64,000 nucleotides of DNA, taken from assembly GCA_944470555.2 (NCBI GenBank), contig OX104134.1, forward strand, positions 108,990,701 through 109,054,700, in the 5' to 3' direction. The notes beneath the pieces are model-generated. The model was not told where the DNA came from, did not search any database, and was given only the letters and a program-made list of their open reading frames with translations. The stretch comes from Heterobilharzia americana. Taxonomy: Eukaryota; Platyhelminthes; Trematoda; Strigeidida; Schistosomatidae. The position numbers were made by a program, and so were the translations under genes. Below, one piece after another: positions 45,581-58,600 of the stretch; positions within the stretch are counted from its first letter, which is position 1; the number at the start of each line of letters is the position of its first letter.

Positions 45581-48500
45581 TCCCTTGGGTTGATAGTGAA
45601 ACATAGGGATTCAGTAGCTTGCCTCCATTCCACTCTATTCTCTGAAATCTTTTGAACCTGGTTTCACGACAGCCCAGAAGCTTTCATTTCTTCCTAGCAT
45701 GATCTCCTCCATGTCACCCTCAGCTGGGACGACCAACTCGTCGTTTCCCCTTTGGATTCCACTCGAGGGCCTGGCCTGGCGCGTGATGTCCCAAAACAAT
45801 CTTCTCAGTGCACTCCTAATGCAATCCATCTAAACTTTATTCTGTATATTTGTTGGGTGATAGGTTCTTGGTTGATTCGTCACCAGCCAGAGTTCCTTGT
45901 TGCTCATTCCTTCTGGCCATCTGATCTTCAGTAGCAAGCGGAGGCAGCTGTTGATGAATGTCTGCAGTTTGTTGGAAATCCCTTTCGTAACGCGCCAAGT
46001 TTCTGAACCATCACATGGAAGCACTGACTTGACATTGGTGTTGAAAATCCGCATCTTGTTCCCCATGCTGAGTGCAGTAGATCTCCACACTTGTTTCAGA
46101 CTGATGAAGGCCTATCTTGCTCTTCCGATCCTGGCTTTGACGTCCTCATCAAAGCCACCGCCTGTAGTTGAAACAGTGCTGCCTAGATAGGTGGAAGAGG
46201 CTACTTCATTTAACTTCCTCCCTTTCATGGTGATTGGAGCTTGTTGTTTTTGTTGGTTGGATATCAAAATCACCTCTGTCTTCTCTACGTCCACCTGAAG
46301 GAAGTCCCGTCTTCGCTGCCCTACCTCTTCTGTCAACTTGTTAGTTTACACCTGTAGATCTCCGAGTTTGTGCGACAAGACATTAGATATGAATCATCAT
46401 TGGCGAAATCCAAATCTTATAGGGTATTTCCATCGGTCCAGCCAGCGTATGCCCATTTTCTCGCTCCTCACTGTTTGTTACATGATGCAGTCGACCACAG
46501 TCAGGAAGATCATCGCTGATAGTTGGCGGCAACCTTGTCTTACTTCTGTTTTCACTACAAAGGCGTCGCTGAGCTTATCATTGTGGATCACTCGGCATGT
46601 GGGGTGGTCATGTAGTTGTTGAATGAGATTTATAAAGGTTTGCGGTACTGAACCAGTAGTGCTGAAGCAACTGCCAAATTACTCCTCGGTCGAAGCTATG
46701 GAAGGCCTTTTCAAAGTGGATGAAGTTGAGGTAGAGAATTGAGTTGACTGCCATTCTATACTCTCTTCTATGATGTTGCGTAGCATAGTGTAGAGTTGCA
46801 ATTCGATCCGCATATGATTTGTTCTTCCTGAAGCCAGCCAACCTGATCCGGTCGTAATTCTGAATCCAGAGCATCCTTTAGTCTCTCCAGGATGATGCGG
46901 CTTAATACTTTGCTCACTTGGGGTCGACAGGAGCATGATTCCTCGCCAGTTCTTGTAAAGACTTAGGTCGCCCTTCTTTGGCAGTTTGACAAGTTAACCC
47001 TTCTTCCAATCAGTTGGCAGGTACCTTTCCTTCCTTCCTTCCTTCCTTCCTTCCTTCCTTCCTTCCTTCCTTCCTTCCTTCCAAACCTTCTGCAGTATTG
47101 GTGTGAGTATGTTCGCTGTTGTCTCCGCGTCTGCTCTCGGTGCTTCTGGAGGAATTCCATCTCGTCCTGCTGCTTTCCCGTATTTCAGCAGTTTTGTGGC
47201 GTTCGGAACTTCTGCTTTTGTCAGAGTGTTTGTGTTCAGTGATAGTCCCGTGGCTGGGCGGCCGGTGGTATTTCTGGACGAGTTGCAGGTGGTGGTGCTG
47301 GTGCTTGTGATCGATTCAACAGTTATTTAAAGTGGTCAGTCCATTGTTTCTTTTGTTCCTCTTTTTTAGTAACTAGCTGTCCTTCACTATCTTTCACTGG
47401 TTTCGTCTGCGTTGATCGCTTCCCGGATAGTAACCTGGTTATTTGATATAGTGTTGTCAGGTATCTCTCTCCTACCAGCAGCCTGCTCTGGTTTGCTTGC
47501 CAATGTGTCGTAGAAGTGTCTTTTGTCTTTGCACACACTCTTCTTCACCTCTTTCTCCGGTGTTTTATACATTGTACTCAGTTCCTCTTCTTGTTGTGCA
47601 TCCTTGCACTGGTTCATCTTCTGCTTCACCATCTTCCTCCCCCTCCTCTATCAGCTTCCATGTGTCCGTTGAGATCCATTCCTTGTCTGGTCTTGTTTCT
47701 TCTTCATTCTGAATACGGTTATGCGGATTTCTTTCCACATAGCTTTCAAAGAGTTCCAGTGCTCATCCACACAGGTTTATTCAGGGATGTTGCTCAATGT
47801 CTCCCATTTTGTCCTGGTGGCTGACGTGAAGATGTCGTTTGTGGTTTTGTCCTTCAGTTCAGTTTCTGTTGTGGGTGTTGAACTCGAACTGTGGTCTATC
47901 ATCACCAACTTCTTTGAGGGCTTTCAACTTGATTTGGAAGGTAGGTCCGTTGCACTAGATAGCGAGTGGTGTGAACCACCTACATCTGCTACCCTTCTTG
48001 ATCTGATCTTGTGTCCAGTAGGCTACCTCTTCACTTTCTTCAGATTGGAATGAAGTCTATCTGATTTTTAGTGTAGTGTGTCCATTTAGTGAGATCCATG
48101 TCGCTGCCTTGTGAATATCCTTGTGTTTGTACACACTGCCTGACTCCAATCACCAAATCATTAAGCGTGCAGAATTCTGTAAACAGTTCTCCATTCTCGT
48201 TCATTTCACCGAGCACTTCTCGACCCATGATTGGTTCTCTTCCTGTGTTATCTGCTCCCAGTTTCGCATTCATATCATCCGACTCATTAGAATTTTGATG
48301 TCGCCAACTGATTGATATCTTGTCCAGTGCTGATTGCAGTTGTCTGTAAAGTTCCTCCTTCTTCTCTTCATCTGCTTTATTTGTAGGTACGTAGCGTAGC
48401 ATTGAATGATTGTCACTTTCCTTCCTTTTGAGTTGAATCTTGCTGTGATGATGCTGATCCTGCAGGAGGAGATTGGTTCCCACTGTATGAGAGAGAGCCT

Positions 48501-49007
48501 TTGATGCTGTTGGCGACATCACGATAGCCACTCCATAACTTAGTGTGCTCATGGTTGTCGTCTGGGTGAGAATATCGGAGTAGATTATTGACTCTCCAGT
48601 TGACAGTTTGGAGATTCCACTCCCATTCCATCTGCACATTCCTCACAGATTCCTAGCACTTCTATGCTATACCTTCTCATCTCTTTTGCAATCTGGGCAG
48701 ACTTGCTAGTTTCATGCATTGTGCAGACATTCCATGTCCTCATGTTTACTTTTGCTTTCATCGAGAGAGGCGAAGACACATCGGCCAATTGGCTTCCCGA
48801 AGGCTTTCAGCAACCGGCGTCATTTCGTCTCTCCGATTCCAGCGAGGAATAAATTTATTTTCATTTTTCTTATTTCCTTTGTGCATTGTAGTTTCTTTAG
48901 CGATTGGATTGGTTTTCCGGGGTAGAGTTGCTAGCCCTATGCCCAACCTTCCCTCTTTACCCGGGCTTGGGACCGGCTAGTAACTAGCGAACTATTTACC
49001 TAGGCGA
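45581..49007 (-). mobile_element. RTE-like retrotransposon, copy 4' (right arm)
   Basis: Essentially identical to copy 4 in inverse orientation, with the same frameshifts and stops, the same decayed motif A (His for Asp) and equal microsatellite length (47,026-47,082). It lacks the simple-repeat tail that copy 4 and copy 5 have. Confidence 0.87.
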
Positions 49008-49778
49008 TTTTCTAATATATCTTAGCGGTCCATCTCAAATTGAAAATCATCTGCTCATTTTATATAAAGCCTTTTACTTTACAAGATGTACACTTGATTC
49101 AAGCTATGGTAAGTTCTCCCATCTCAAAAAATTATTACTTGCTTTAAAGAATCAGCACAGAATCTGGTGTTATAGGCTTCAAATAAGAGCTGTTTGTTAG
49201 AGATATAAGCTCAGTAGCTTACATGGCTAACATTTCTATGAAGTCTTCAGGGGAACAGATTATAAATCACCTAGAAGAAAACAAAATTAAAATATAACTA
49301 AACGGTTAGTAACATGAGTGTTTCCAACTTCTAGAACATTGGTAATCCTTGGTTGAAGGGATTGAATAATTTTCCACCTAGATAAGCAAACGACATATAA
49401 TGACAAAGTTTTGCAAGCACAGTACTCGAAACGGTAATAGTTCCAAATAAATTTCAGTGTGAATACGGATAACGCAAGCAGGTATCACCCTAGTATGACT
49501 AGAGTGTTAAACATCTCATCCTGGCCGACAAGCGCAAATAAAATACACGAAGACAACAGGCAAAGTTAACGATACACGACACAGGATTTGAAGGGGTGTA
49601 ATTAGTTGTGTAGTATCACGTAGTATTATTGTGCAAGACATTTGAATAAAGTTATATGGGGCAGACAACAAAAGTACCTGCACATTATATGTTTAATATA
49701 TGGTTGTCTTAAACATCTGAGGTAGATACAAAACACAATATTGAAAAACAGGTTCATAGTAAAATAACGAAAAGACAA

Positions 49779-49964
49779 TTCTACATTAATGAAGGATAGT
49801 GGGTATCAGGGGGATCCAGGACACGCATTTCGTCCTGATTGAGACTTCTGAGATGGATGTACCTGCCTCCCAGTGAACAATGTTCTTCTCACTAAGACTC
49901 GAACTCGAGGTTGATCGCTTCAAAAGCCAGAGCATTATCCACTAGGCCATCGAGTTACGATAGC
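49779..49964 (-). repeat. Sm-alpha-type SINE with degenerate hammerhead (right arm)
   Basis: Mirror of 37,905-38,090; the hammerhead relic lies at 49,810-49,864 with the same core changes. Confidence 0.75.
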
Positions 49965-50820
49965 CACTGCCTGTGTGACGTGCACAGTTTTTTATTTTTA
50001 TGTTATTACTCGTAATACCACGTCGTTGTTTGGACCGAATTGAACGGTCTCTATTGAGGTATGGACTCCTGCACTGATGCCCAAATATTGCCTGTCTTTC
50101 AGTCATATATTTTTGTTAGGTAATGGAAAATTCAGAGTAGAAAACATTTTTGGAAGCTGCACATTCTTATATTTAGTTACAACGAGAAAACATGTTCCTT
50201 ATTAGCTAATTAGTCAACACAAATCCCGCAAAATTTGTTTAGAAAGTTATGAAGTAATGGCCGACATGTCAGCATAATATGTATAATTCGATCAGCACCT
50301 ACGATCAGATAACACGAGGTTGGTTTTGCTACACTGACCCATCAATGCAAAATGGAGTATTAATGATTAAAATTTTCAGGACTGAAAAGAAAAATCATGA
50401 GTTTAGAGTTCAAAAAAGTATATTTATTTCAGCCTTTTCACTTCACTTCTGGAGTATTATGGGAATTACGTGAAACTCAGTAATTTAGCGAAGAAACGTT
50501 TATTTTCGGGGAATCAAATTCAATAGCTGTCCAACAGTATTTATAGTTAAAAAAAGGATAAGTGGGTCTATTATCAGCTAGTAGGTTAACACTAAGTCGT
50601 CAAAAGAAACTGCTTTATGAGGAAATGGGAAATCTCTTCTAGATTTAGAATGAGATTGCATAATCCACAGGGTGTATAAGAAGAATATGCAGGCGATTAA
50701 GGGGATGGCCACAAGGCGAAAAGAATAATTAGTCGGTGTAAAACATGACGAGATTTTAGTTATAAACTGGGATAAAAAATACTGACTTTTGGAGGTAAAC
50801 CGTAAAATAAAACAATAACA

Positions 50821-51135
50821 TCAAGCAGTCAATAAGGCTACGATGAATATACTTTTCGAATAGTTGGGCTTGACTTTGTACAGCATTCTGAGCAAAAACT
50901 GTGTAGAAGCGGCATGACTGGAGTTGATCAACTGGTTGAGGTTGGATGTATTGCTTGACCTGGATTGTACGTTGGTCAGCCAAGAAGGATTTTTTTCACA
51001 GATGCTGTTGTGTCGTCTGCATGTTTGACTTAAGCACAGTAGTTCAACTGAGAAATGCAAACTGTTATTGGCGAAAGTGGCAGCTTGTTCTTCAGTTCTT
51101 TTGAAGTCAGCTGTCAGCTGGAAAATATCATCCAC
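50821..51135 (-). CDS. Unrecognised open frame crossing the arm boundary
   Basis: A 104-codon frame beginning MDDIFQLTADFKRTEEQAAT runs through the outer breakpoint at 51,006, so the right arm is continuous with its flank. It is rich in Ser, Asn and Gln. It resembles retroelement-type sequence only in composition, and no motif names a family. The left arm has just the part inside the repeat. Confidence 0.2.
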   Translation of the reverse strand: MDDIFQLTADFKRTEEQAATFANNSLHFSVELLCLSQTCRRHNSICEKNPSWLTNVQSRSSNTSNLNQLINSSHAASTQFLLRMLYKVKPNYSKSIFIVALLTA

Positions 51136-51734
51136 AGTTCAACAGCACAGGCTGTTCCACTGCTTGTGAATTATTTGGTTGTTCTACAGCGTTGCACCTT
51201 TTCAATTCAGTATTCATCAAAGTGCTCCTAGAAACCCCGAAATTTCATTCTTGTTCTTACTTTGACCTAGTGCTTTTAACAAAGAATATTGGGAATTGAC
51301 CATTTTGAAGAAGTACTTCATTGAGATTTTACAAAATATATTTCATTTATATTTAATCAAGGTTTTTCATACCTTCTTCGTTTGGAAAATCTGTGAGATT
51401 CTACTAATTCTAATGCATAGAGAATAAACTAGGCTCTTTTTCTGGCAAATTGTTACTCAAATTTGCAAATTATTGGTGCACTGTGCACTTTGAGTGAGTC
51501 TTCAGCAAACTGACATTATAAGAGATCCAGTGGGTTACTACTTCAATGAATTATCAATAAAATTTTATTCTGAGTTGCTCTTTAACTCCATCATGGTAAA
51601 GAGTGAGTTAAATTAGTTTAGCATCAAAATCAATTTTCTTATTAGAGATTATGAAGGTGTCGTCCATGGAATTGATAAATTAGCAGACGTGGTACATTAT
51701 TTGTTAAGTTAGCTATGTAAAGGTCCACATTAAC
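51007..51734. other. No feature recognised beyond the arm
   Basis: Flank outside the right arm; apart from the open frame to 51,135 nothing is recognised. Confidence 0.35.
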
Positions 51735-52330
51735 TAGCAACTGGAGAACAACCGACCGACCGAATTCTGTCGATCGTTTTGCAATATGGCCACCTATTTA
51801 GGAAGCTTACCATCGCAGTTGACTTTGACGGATATAAATTGGTTGGAGGCAATCATTAGTAAGCGCTAAACCTTGGTTTGCATCTTGATTGTATTATGTT
51901 CTCTGAACTGAAAGAACACAACACAACCAGGACCGTCCACCTGAGCAACAAACATTCTCCACCTTGGTTTGTGTGTATCGTCACTTGTCAGCAAGGCGTA
52001 TCTGCAGCATCGAAGAAACTTATTCCACTTCTTAAACTCAAGCCCGAGTCACCTAGTTTTGCAGTCAGCGACGTAACCTTCAACCGACTAACATCCATAA
52101 GAGTGCGCCGTGATGCTGAGTCTCTCAGCTTGATGGCTACATTGCAAAATGATCGGTAGAATTCGGTCATGAAGTTTGTTACTTTCCAGTGACCAATCGA
52201 TGTATCAAATTCGGTTCTACAAGAGATCAACCATGAACCGAATAGCTTAGTGGTAGCTTTGCTGACTGCATCACTGTGTTATGCGGGTTTGAATATTACA
52301 GTGGACATCAGTTCTCTCAAGGTTTCAGAT
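51735..52330 (+). repeat. tRNA-derived SINE, composite
   Basis: A box TAGCTTAGTGG (52,243-52,253) and B box GGGTTTGAATA (52,285-52,295) on the plus strand. Upstream, 51,740-52,200 holds opposed body segments (GGTTGGAGGCAATC, GTCAGCAAGGCGTATCTGC, GTGATGCTGAGTC) of the same family as at 36.5 and 43.3 kb. Confidence 0.6.
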
Positions 52331-53400
52331 TCACCTTAATATGGGGAGTGCCAGAAAGCACGAAACCTAGATCTGAGACTTTTTGCGGATGGCCTTCTAC
52401 TAACTATCACGAAACAATCTGTAAGAAGAGGACCTTCATTTCTAATCTATTGTTTTGTCGACAGAATTCATTATTATGCAGTAAATGCATCGCAGAAGTA
52501 AATCATTGAGATAACAAATTCGAAAACTTACTACTAGATTGTTAGTTTCTGCGTGGTTGCACAGATTGCAAATGGTCTCTGTGACTGGGACATTCTTGAA
52601 GAGTGAAAAAACGTCCGAGGATAGTTTTTTTCTCAGATACGTTCAGGTTAGTTATCGAATTCACAAAGCTAAATGAGTAAAGTGAGGCGTATCTTTTAAT
52701 CCGATTTCTCCGTGATTGAAAAACTTAAGCACTTAGTAATTGCATGGTATGGGGAATTAGTCAAATCCAATGTTGGATGAAGAGTAATATGCTTCATGTG
52801 CACTTTCAGGCAGCTATAAATCCGTGGAATCACATAACCGAATGATCCTAAGTATTCGAACAGATTTTTTTGTAATGTTTGACTCGTTTATCATCATTTT
52901 GAGATGCTTGACCGATTTCTGCTTAGTTTTTAATTAGTTTTATTTTCCTAAGCAGTTTATTTTAATTGTTTTTTTTACTGAACGGTATGAAACATAACTT
53001 GAAAACGTAATCATGCCAGTCAGTCCGGACGACACCAGGACCTTTATCTCGATGGATCAACAACAAATCCTGATTTGTGAGGTCTTTTTATTGGCATTTG
53101 TGCTCTTTTGACAATAATTTTCTACTTTACTTTTGAACCACTGTAGTGCTGTCAACAATTTAAGACGGTTGGTTTGAATTGTTCTAAGCTCTTGGTGTGA
53201 ATTAGAACTGCTCGTTTTACTGTGATTAGATTCTCAGGCTGGATTGTGATATCGAGAAGTATCGCAGAATTTCGGGCTTAGTGATAATGGCATTTAAGTA
53301 AACGATAAAGAGGTAGAGATCCTGATTTTTAGTTTGAAATAAAGGGGTATGGGCCTTTTCCAGTAGATTTCTGTTCTTGTCCAGTTTTCTTTTGAACGAG
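52331..53400. other. No gene recognised
   Basis: AT-rich, possibly decayed retroelement sequence; no motif is strong enough to name. Confidence 0.35.
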
Positions 53401-53457
53401 GCACTTGATGGTGTTTGCTCAGTGTAAACACTAGTACTCTACGCAAACTACGTCATT

Positions 53458-53694
53458 TTATTGCTTTTGTACTCTCCTGAAACGTGTAATGAAGTGCTGT
53501 GACCTAGTGGGAAAGAAAAGAGAAGATAGATCAAGTTCAAAGACATTTCTTACAATCCAGTACAGCATGATCAGGCATCCCTTCTTTCTGCGATAGGTTA
53601 GGGGGGAGAGATTTAGCTTCTTGAATCGTTCTTCATAGACCAAGGTAGCTGTTGTAGGGATCATACAGTTGGGTGTCCTCTGATTCCTTTTCAA
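53458..53694 (-). pseudogene. CR1/jockey-type LINE, RT C-terminal relic
   Basis: The open minus-strand frame contains YEERFKKLNLSPLTYRRKKG, followed by CLIMLYWIVRN and a phenylalanine-rich tail. The pattern Y..RL..LNL.PL.YRR.RGDLI..Y.I is the hallmark of the post-RT region in CR1/jockey-type LINEs and differs from both LINE families seen elsewhere in the window. Neighbouring pieces at 55.2-55.6 kb in the same orientation are probably the 5' part of the same element. Confidence 0.65.
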
Positions 53695-53999
53695 GAGGTC
53701 TTAAACACTTTTGAGACACAGATTCGCCACCTAAGTACGGATGTGCATAGTGGCAAAAATGCCACCACATATTTTAGTAAATGTTCTGCGTAAAGTTCAA
53801 AGTTTCCTAATTGACAGAGCAGTGTGGTCTTGAAGTCGTGACTTACCATGACTTCTTGGTCATTGTTGGTCAATAGAAACGTAAAGGAACATATCCATAA
53901 GATTTCATTCACCACTGCTCTTGTTTTGTAATCTGTCTTGTCTTGACAAGTTTGTTCAAGGTCTTGTTGATGTGAGAGTCAAACGTTTGAATCGGGTTG

Positions 54000-54210
54000 T
54001 CTCGATTGGTTGATGCATATTTCGGTCCATGATTACAGAGCCCTTTGTCAGCAGGAATTATAAGGAGTTTATTTTTATTCTTCAGCTTCTCAAGAGTTCT
54101 CCGTTCTCCACTAGTTAGTTGAATACTGTTTTACTTCCACCTGGTCATAGGTACGACTACTTGTCGTGTTTCCTGTTAGGTCTCAGAGCCCAGTCCTGAA
54201 GTCTTCAGTG
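54000..54210 (-). pseudogene. Penelope-like N-terminal fragment
   Basis: The minus strand reads RTLEKLKNKNKLLIIPADKG near 54,050-54,110, the L...L..N..I...ADKG motif that opens Penelope-like RT domains. It then runs to DSHINKTLNKLVKTRQITK, which resembles the following linker. It is short and degenerate, lying among LINE pieces. Confidence 0.5.
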
Positions 54211-55229
54211 GTGACCCAAGGGATGCAAAGAAATCCGGTCCCGAAGCATTTCTTTTATTTTAATCTTTCCTTTTCTGAAAGAGAAGTTCCTCAGATTTGG
54301 TCAGAAATTGTTTGAACAAGTTGACTACGCAATCATTTATTTCTTCTCCTTCTGATGCTCGTGGCTTTGAAGTTTTGGCAAGTTTCTTCCGAAAGAAAGT
54401 TCCTTCTTTATTCTGTAGGTGATTCGCTTGATTTCACAACCGCAGTTGTCAACGTTGTGAAGTTTTTTGCTTTGAGTATCTCCTGAAGCTTTCTCTTTTA
54501 GGTTTCTACCATTTCTTGATAGCTCTGAATCCTATAATGGGAGTCAGGGATCATCAGTTGTACCATGCATATTCCATTTCCCTTCACCAATTTTCATCCT
54601 ATTGGACAGACAGTAGGTGGTCTATATCCTACACTGGTTGGTAGGATATGTCTGGGTAGACACTCTTGTAGGAAAGATAGTTTTTATCTACTGGATACCT
54701 GGCCATTGGTGGTCTCTCATTTCCGAACGATAAGAAGCGTTTGACACTTGCAGGATTTTGAGATGATAGAGAATATTTGTAGTTTGATAGTGTTGTTTTT
54801 TCTCAGCTGAATGATTTAATCGTAGAGCTTTCATTGTCAGTATGCACTAGGAGTGGAGTCTCATGGATACGAACAATTGGGGAGATGAATTTGACTAGAA
54901 AAACATGAAAATCTTGGATAGAGGAAATACAAATAAAGCTAGAGAATTTTTAGAAGGTAGATATTCAGGTCAGTCAGCAATCAGCAGACACACAGTGACC
55001 ATCTAGCTGAGAGAACATAACACGATCCAACTTATTCACCTGAGCTACAAATGTTCTCTATGATCTTGGATCAATGTTTCCATTTACCTATGACTAAATG
55101 AATTACGCCATACGCCATTGAAATTTTCTTCATGCAAAGGATGTTACAACCACTTCTGCGTCCTTATATATCGCTTTGGAAAAGAACGCATCTTTAGGCA
55201 TCTGTTTCATTTAAGTCAAGGTTTTCTGT
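54211..55229. other. Decayed retroelement-like sequence, unassigned
   Basis: 54,250-54,480 on the minus strand has lysine- and glutamate-rich frames that may extend the Penelope-like piece. The rest is not recognised. Confidence 0.3.
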
Positions 55230-55613
55230 GCCTACTGCATTTTTAAGTTCAGTCCATTCGTTTAGCAAACTACATACATTTGAATACTAGATGAAAACAA
55301 CTAAATGACTTTTCTTGCTATCCATACAAGGTTCTGCATCATTACACGAAGACCCACAACTTTTAGCATCCCTCTGCTAATCGATATTTCCGTTTTTCTT
55401 CTGCTTCTTATCTTTTAATTCGATGCACATGAATACTCCAGTTCCTTGACGTTTATGAGCGTTCTTTAGAATGAGTTCTCTCCTCTGCTGATTTAAACAT
55501 GATTTTAAGTGACCAAAATTTGTTTTCGGCGGGGTCTGCCTCATGTCACCTATTCTATACATCTTCAGTAGATTGGCTTCTGCTATGTTTTCTGTCAAAA
55601 CCTTATTTACCAA
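55230..55613 (-). pseudogene. CR1/jockey-type LINE, ORF1-like tail and endonuclease start
   Basis: The 78-codon minus-strand frame (55,613-55,377) has YRIGDMRQTPPKTN, RRELILKNAHKRQGTGVF and a lysine-rich end, matching the nucleic-acid-binding ORF1-type domain of CR1-like LINEs (pattern RIG....RP..V.F....ER..IL..A..L). Just downstream (55,300-55,230) a shifted frame reads YSNVCSLLNEWTELKNAV and ENLDLNETDA, matching the YxNxRSL...L start of the AP-endonuclease. It is broken by stops. Confidence 0.55.
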
Positions 55614-58600
55614 ACTTTTTACCTAACCAAGGTCATGTTCAAAACGGTCAAGCAGTTCTGGCTTTCCACCTTCCTCAACTCAGTGGAAAATTAAAGACCT
55701 TTCATAGAGTTCTTCTTGTCCTTGCTCTGTGGAGTGATAACAGTCGGTTCTAGGACTGTAACTGACTTTTTCATATGTTGCTTGATCTTAATTACTTGCC
55801 ATGTCACAGAGCTGGATGTGGAAGGTTAATCAATGTCTAGTTTCTTGGTTTTGACAAAGGCAGCCTTGGGACGAATTTTCATTCCATATTGTACACTTAT
55901 TGTCACTTATTTAGTTGCTGGACTGGGTGGAATCCGTGTCTCATGTGATGCCTTAATTGTTACTGAGAGTGCCCTACCTCCATCTATTTTGTTATTATCT
56001 GACCTGGTCTTATATTCAGTAGTTTTAGACTAAGTCTGACAGTTTTAGGGATGTGAGAACCTGAAAATACTCGTTTCATATTGCTTTGTTTGACTTTTTC
56101 TAAATTGTCATAAACATACCTTGGAGTCAGTCTCCACACATAACTTCTGGTCTACCGAGAGAAATTTTTAAAATTCTGCATTGTGACCCGTATATCAGCA
56201 GATGTTGTGTCATTATCACTATCTCAATCACTAAATTTATTTTTGGATGCTAACCTTTTAAGATGACATTTGGGAGTGCTTCCGCTTTTCGTTCCACTTT
56301 TGGTTGACCATCGGATAGAGGCTGAGGTCAAACTTGATGAAAAACAGGTGACTGGTGAGTAGGATAACAAAAGACTATGAGGAACCTCTGTAAATTTCGT
56401 CAAAAGTCTGTTTGCACTGAAAAAGCAGGTACTTTAAACTAGTAGATATGTTACTACAAGGAAGTCACTGGAAAAATTTCTGTTTTGCCTAAACAAAAAA
56501 AGGCCAAAATGTTGACTGAACGTAGGAAAGTCACTTCCTTTTTAAAGAGTAGTTAATGGCTGTATTTTATGACTGGACTCGTAATTATTTAGAACTACCA
56601 AATTTACTACTTTTTTTCATCCACTATCACTCACCCTAAGGGGGAGACCGTTACATAAAAAGCCTTCGTAAAGACTAAAAATATCAATAAAAGAACAAGG
56701 TAGGTAGGAATGCTGAGAAAAAATAAACCAGTGGTTATAACTAACTGGGTAATTTCGGTGAGATATAGCTTATTTTATGGAATTATGCTCTTCATATTTT
56801 ATCAGAGTTATTACTTCATCAGTCTGCTGGTCAAAAGTGGCTTAAACTTTAATAGGCAATGGATGTAAACTGTTCCTTTGTATTTATTTTAAAATAAACA
56901 AAATATGTAGCGATTTGATTACCAAAGGTAACTGTGGCATGTTCCAATAATCCAGTTGGAATCTACGAGTCAAAATTGTAAAAAGAGCTTAAACAGGTAA
57001 ATATGTAGTTGATGAACTTAACTGCGACTAGGTTAGTTTGTAATGTGAAACAGAAATCAGACCAAAACAAATGGTGGTTTCTGCACCAAATAATCAACCA
57101 TGTCAGACGAAACACTGCACATAAAGATTACAAATACGTACCTCTTTCTGGTGGATTGCTAAATATATATGTGTACATCTGTCTTTATACATAGGCTATG
57201 ACATGGATGCAAAAAATCATTTCTGTTGTATGACTCAGCATTAATAAGGCGGAATCTCCCCATATCTTGTTTACTCATTTCCTATATGGTTGGACAGGTT
57301 CTTTCATTTTTTGACAATTTGGGACTAGCAACATAGCGTTCTCACCACCAAGAATCTGACAACTGTTTTCTTACATCTACCAATTTATCAGTATATTTCC
57401 CAATAAATCTCAAGAAAAATAGATTATTCACTCGATAATGTAGTAAGATGTTTATAGATATGCCTGTCCTCAACCTGCAGGAATGTAGCGGAAGTCCAAG
57501 ATGTATTCATTTACTTGCCGTCCAACCATAAGAAACTACCACCAGTTACAGATTTCAAGAAGTTCCATCATCATCATCATTATCAACATAGAACCAGGCA
57601 TTACTGCGTAGTGGTCCGAGTTGCCACAGTTCATATCAGTAGATCAAGTAAAAAGGCAGTTAAGTGGAAGATATAATTAACTGGTGCAGTGCTGAATTTA
57701 AATCTGTACGATTTGATTAACTTGTAGGATGTTTAATAACTACTAAATATCTTTATACATTGTTTATTTGAATAAGATGTACTAACATTTCCTCGTAAAA
57801 TTGTCCTAGCTTTCTAAGGAAAACATTCACCCTTTACATTGCCTTACTATGATGGATGTTGCAAAAGGTTTACATTTGAGTATACAGTGATGATTGACGT
57901 TCACCTGTGACACTACAGGGATTGATTTATGTCAAACATAGACTATGCATCTATGTATTTAGAAATGAATAAATTGACGTCAGATATTTTCTAGATACGA
58001 GTTCCGACTACCAATTCAACAATTTAAAGTTATTGGTTGTACATAAATGTACTTAGAGACTGCAGTAGTTTGCATGTTAAGATACAATTTATTAACTCAG
58101 AAAATAATCAAAATATTTTGGGATTCATTTTCACTCGTTTTATTCATAGTTAATAATTACTGAAATTATTTATGTAGCACTGTATCACTCAGCTTTTAGA
58201 TAGTGAGGGGTTACAAAATAAAAAAAGGTGCGGTTGCATAAATTCACTCATAAATAAACTTATTTTTGAACTTCATTATTTATTTTTTTCAGTAAATTGG
58301 TCACTCCAGTTGATACATAAATATTCCAACTGAAGGCAGCGAACTGACGCGGAATATGAGCTGGTGACTATAGATGACACCAAGACCAGAAACTAATAGA
58401 GACAACAAACAAGTTTATTTATGCCTTAAAACCATTTTATTCGTCATTATTAGAGATGTATGAATTTTAATGAGTTTGTAATTTATCTTACGTCTGTATA
58501 TTATGTCGGAGTGTAAGCTGAAGGGCTCATGGATACACATTGATGATAAGTTAACGAAGAAAGCCTGCGTTCACGCTTGAATTTAAGCTAGTGAAAGATA

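Larger units (their letters stand above)
45581..51006. repeat. Right arm of the 5.4-kb inverted repeat
   Basis: Inverse of 36,862-42,288. The inner end lies exactly at the RTE terminus (TCCCTTGGG on the plus strand). The outer end lies in sequence that continues as an open minus-strand frame to 51,135, whereas the left arm is joined to a SINE at the matching point. Confidence 0.95.

Noticed and set aside
47516..48053. Open frames antisense to the RTE copies (for example 47,516-47,824 and 47,721-48,053, and their counterparts)
   Set aside because: They are shadows of the RTE coding strand, low in complexity or hydrophobic, and have no family resemblance.
36862..51006. Terminal inverted repeats of a giant DNA transposon
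   Set aside because: The arms contain RTE and SINE copies rather than transposon termini, no transposase is present in the loop, and no target-site duplication flanks the arms.
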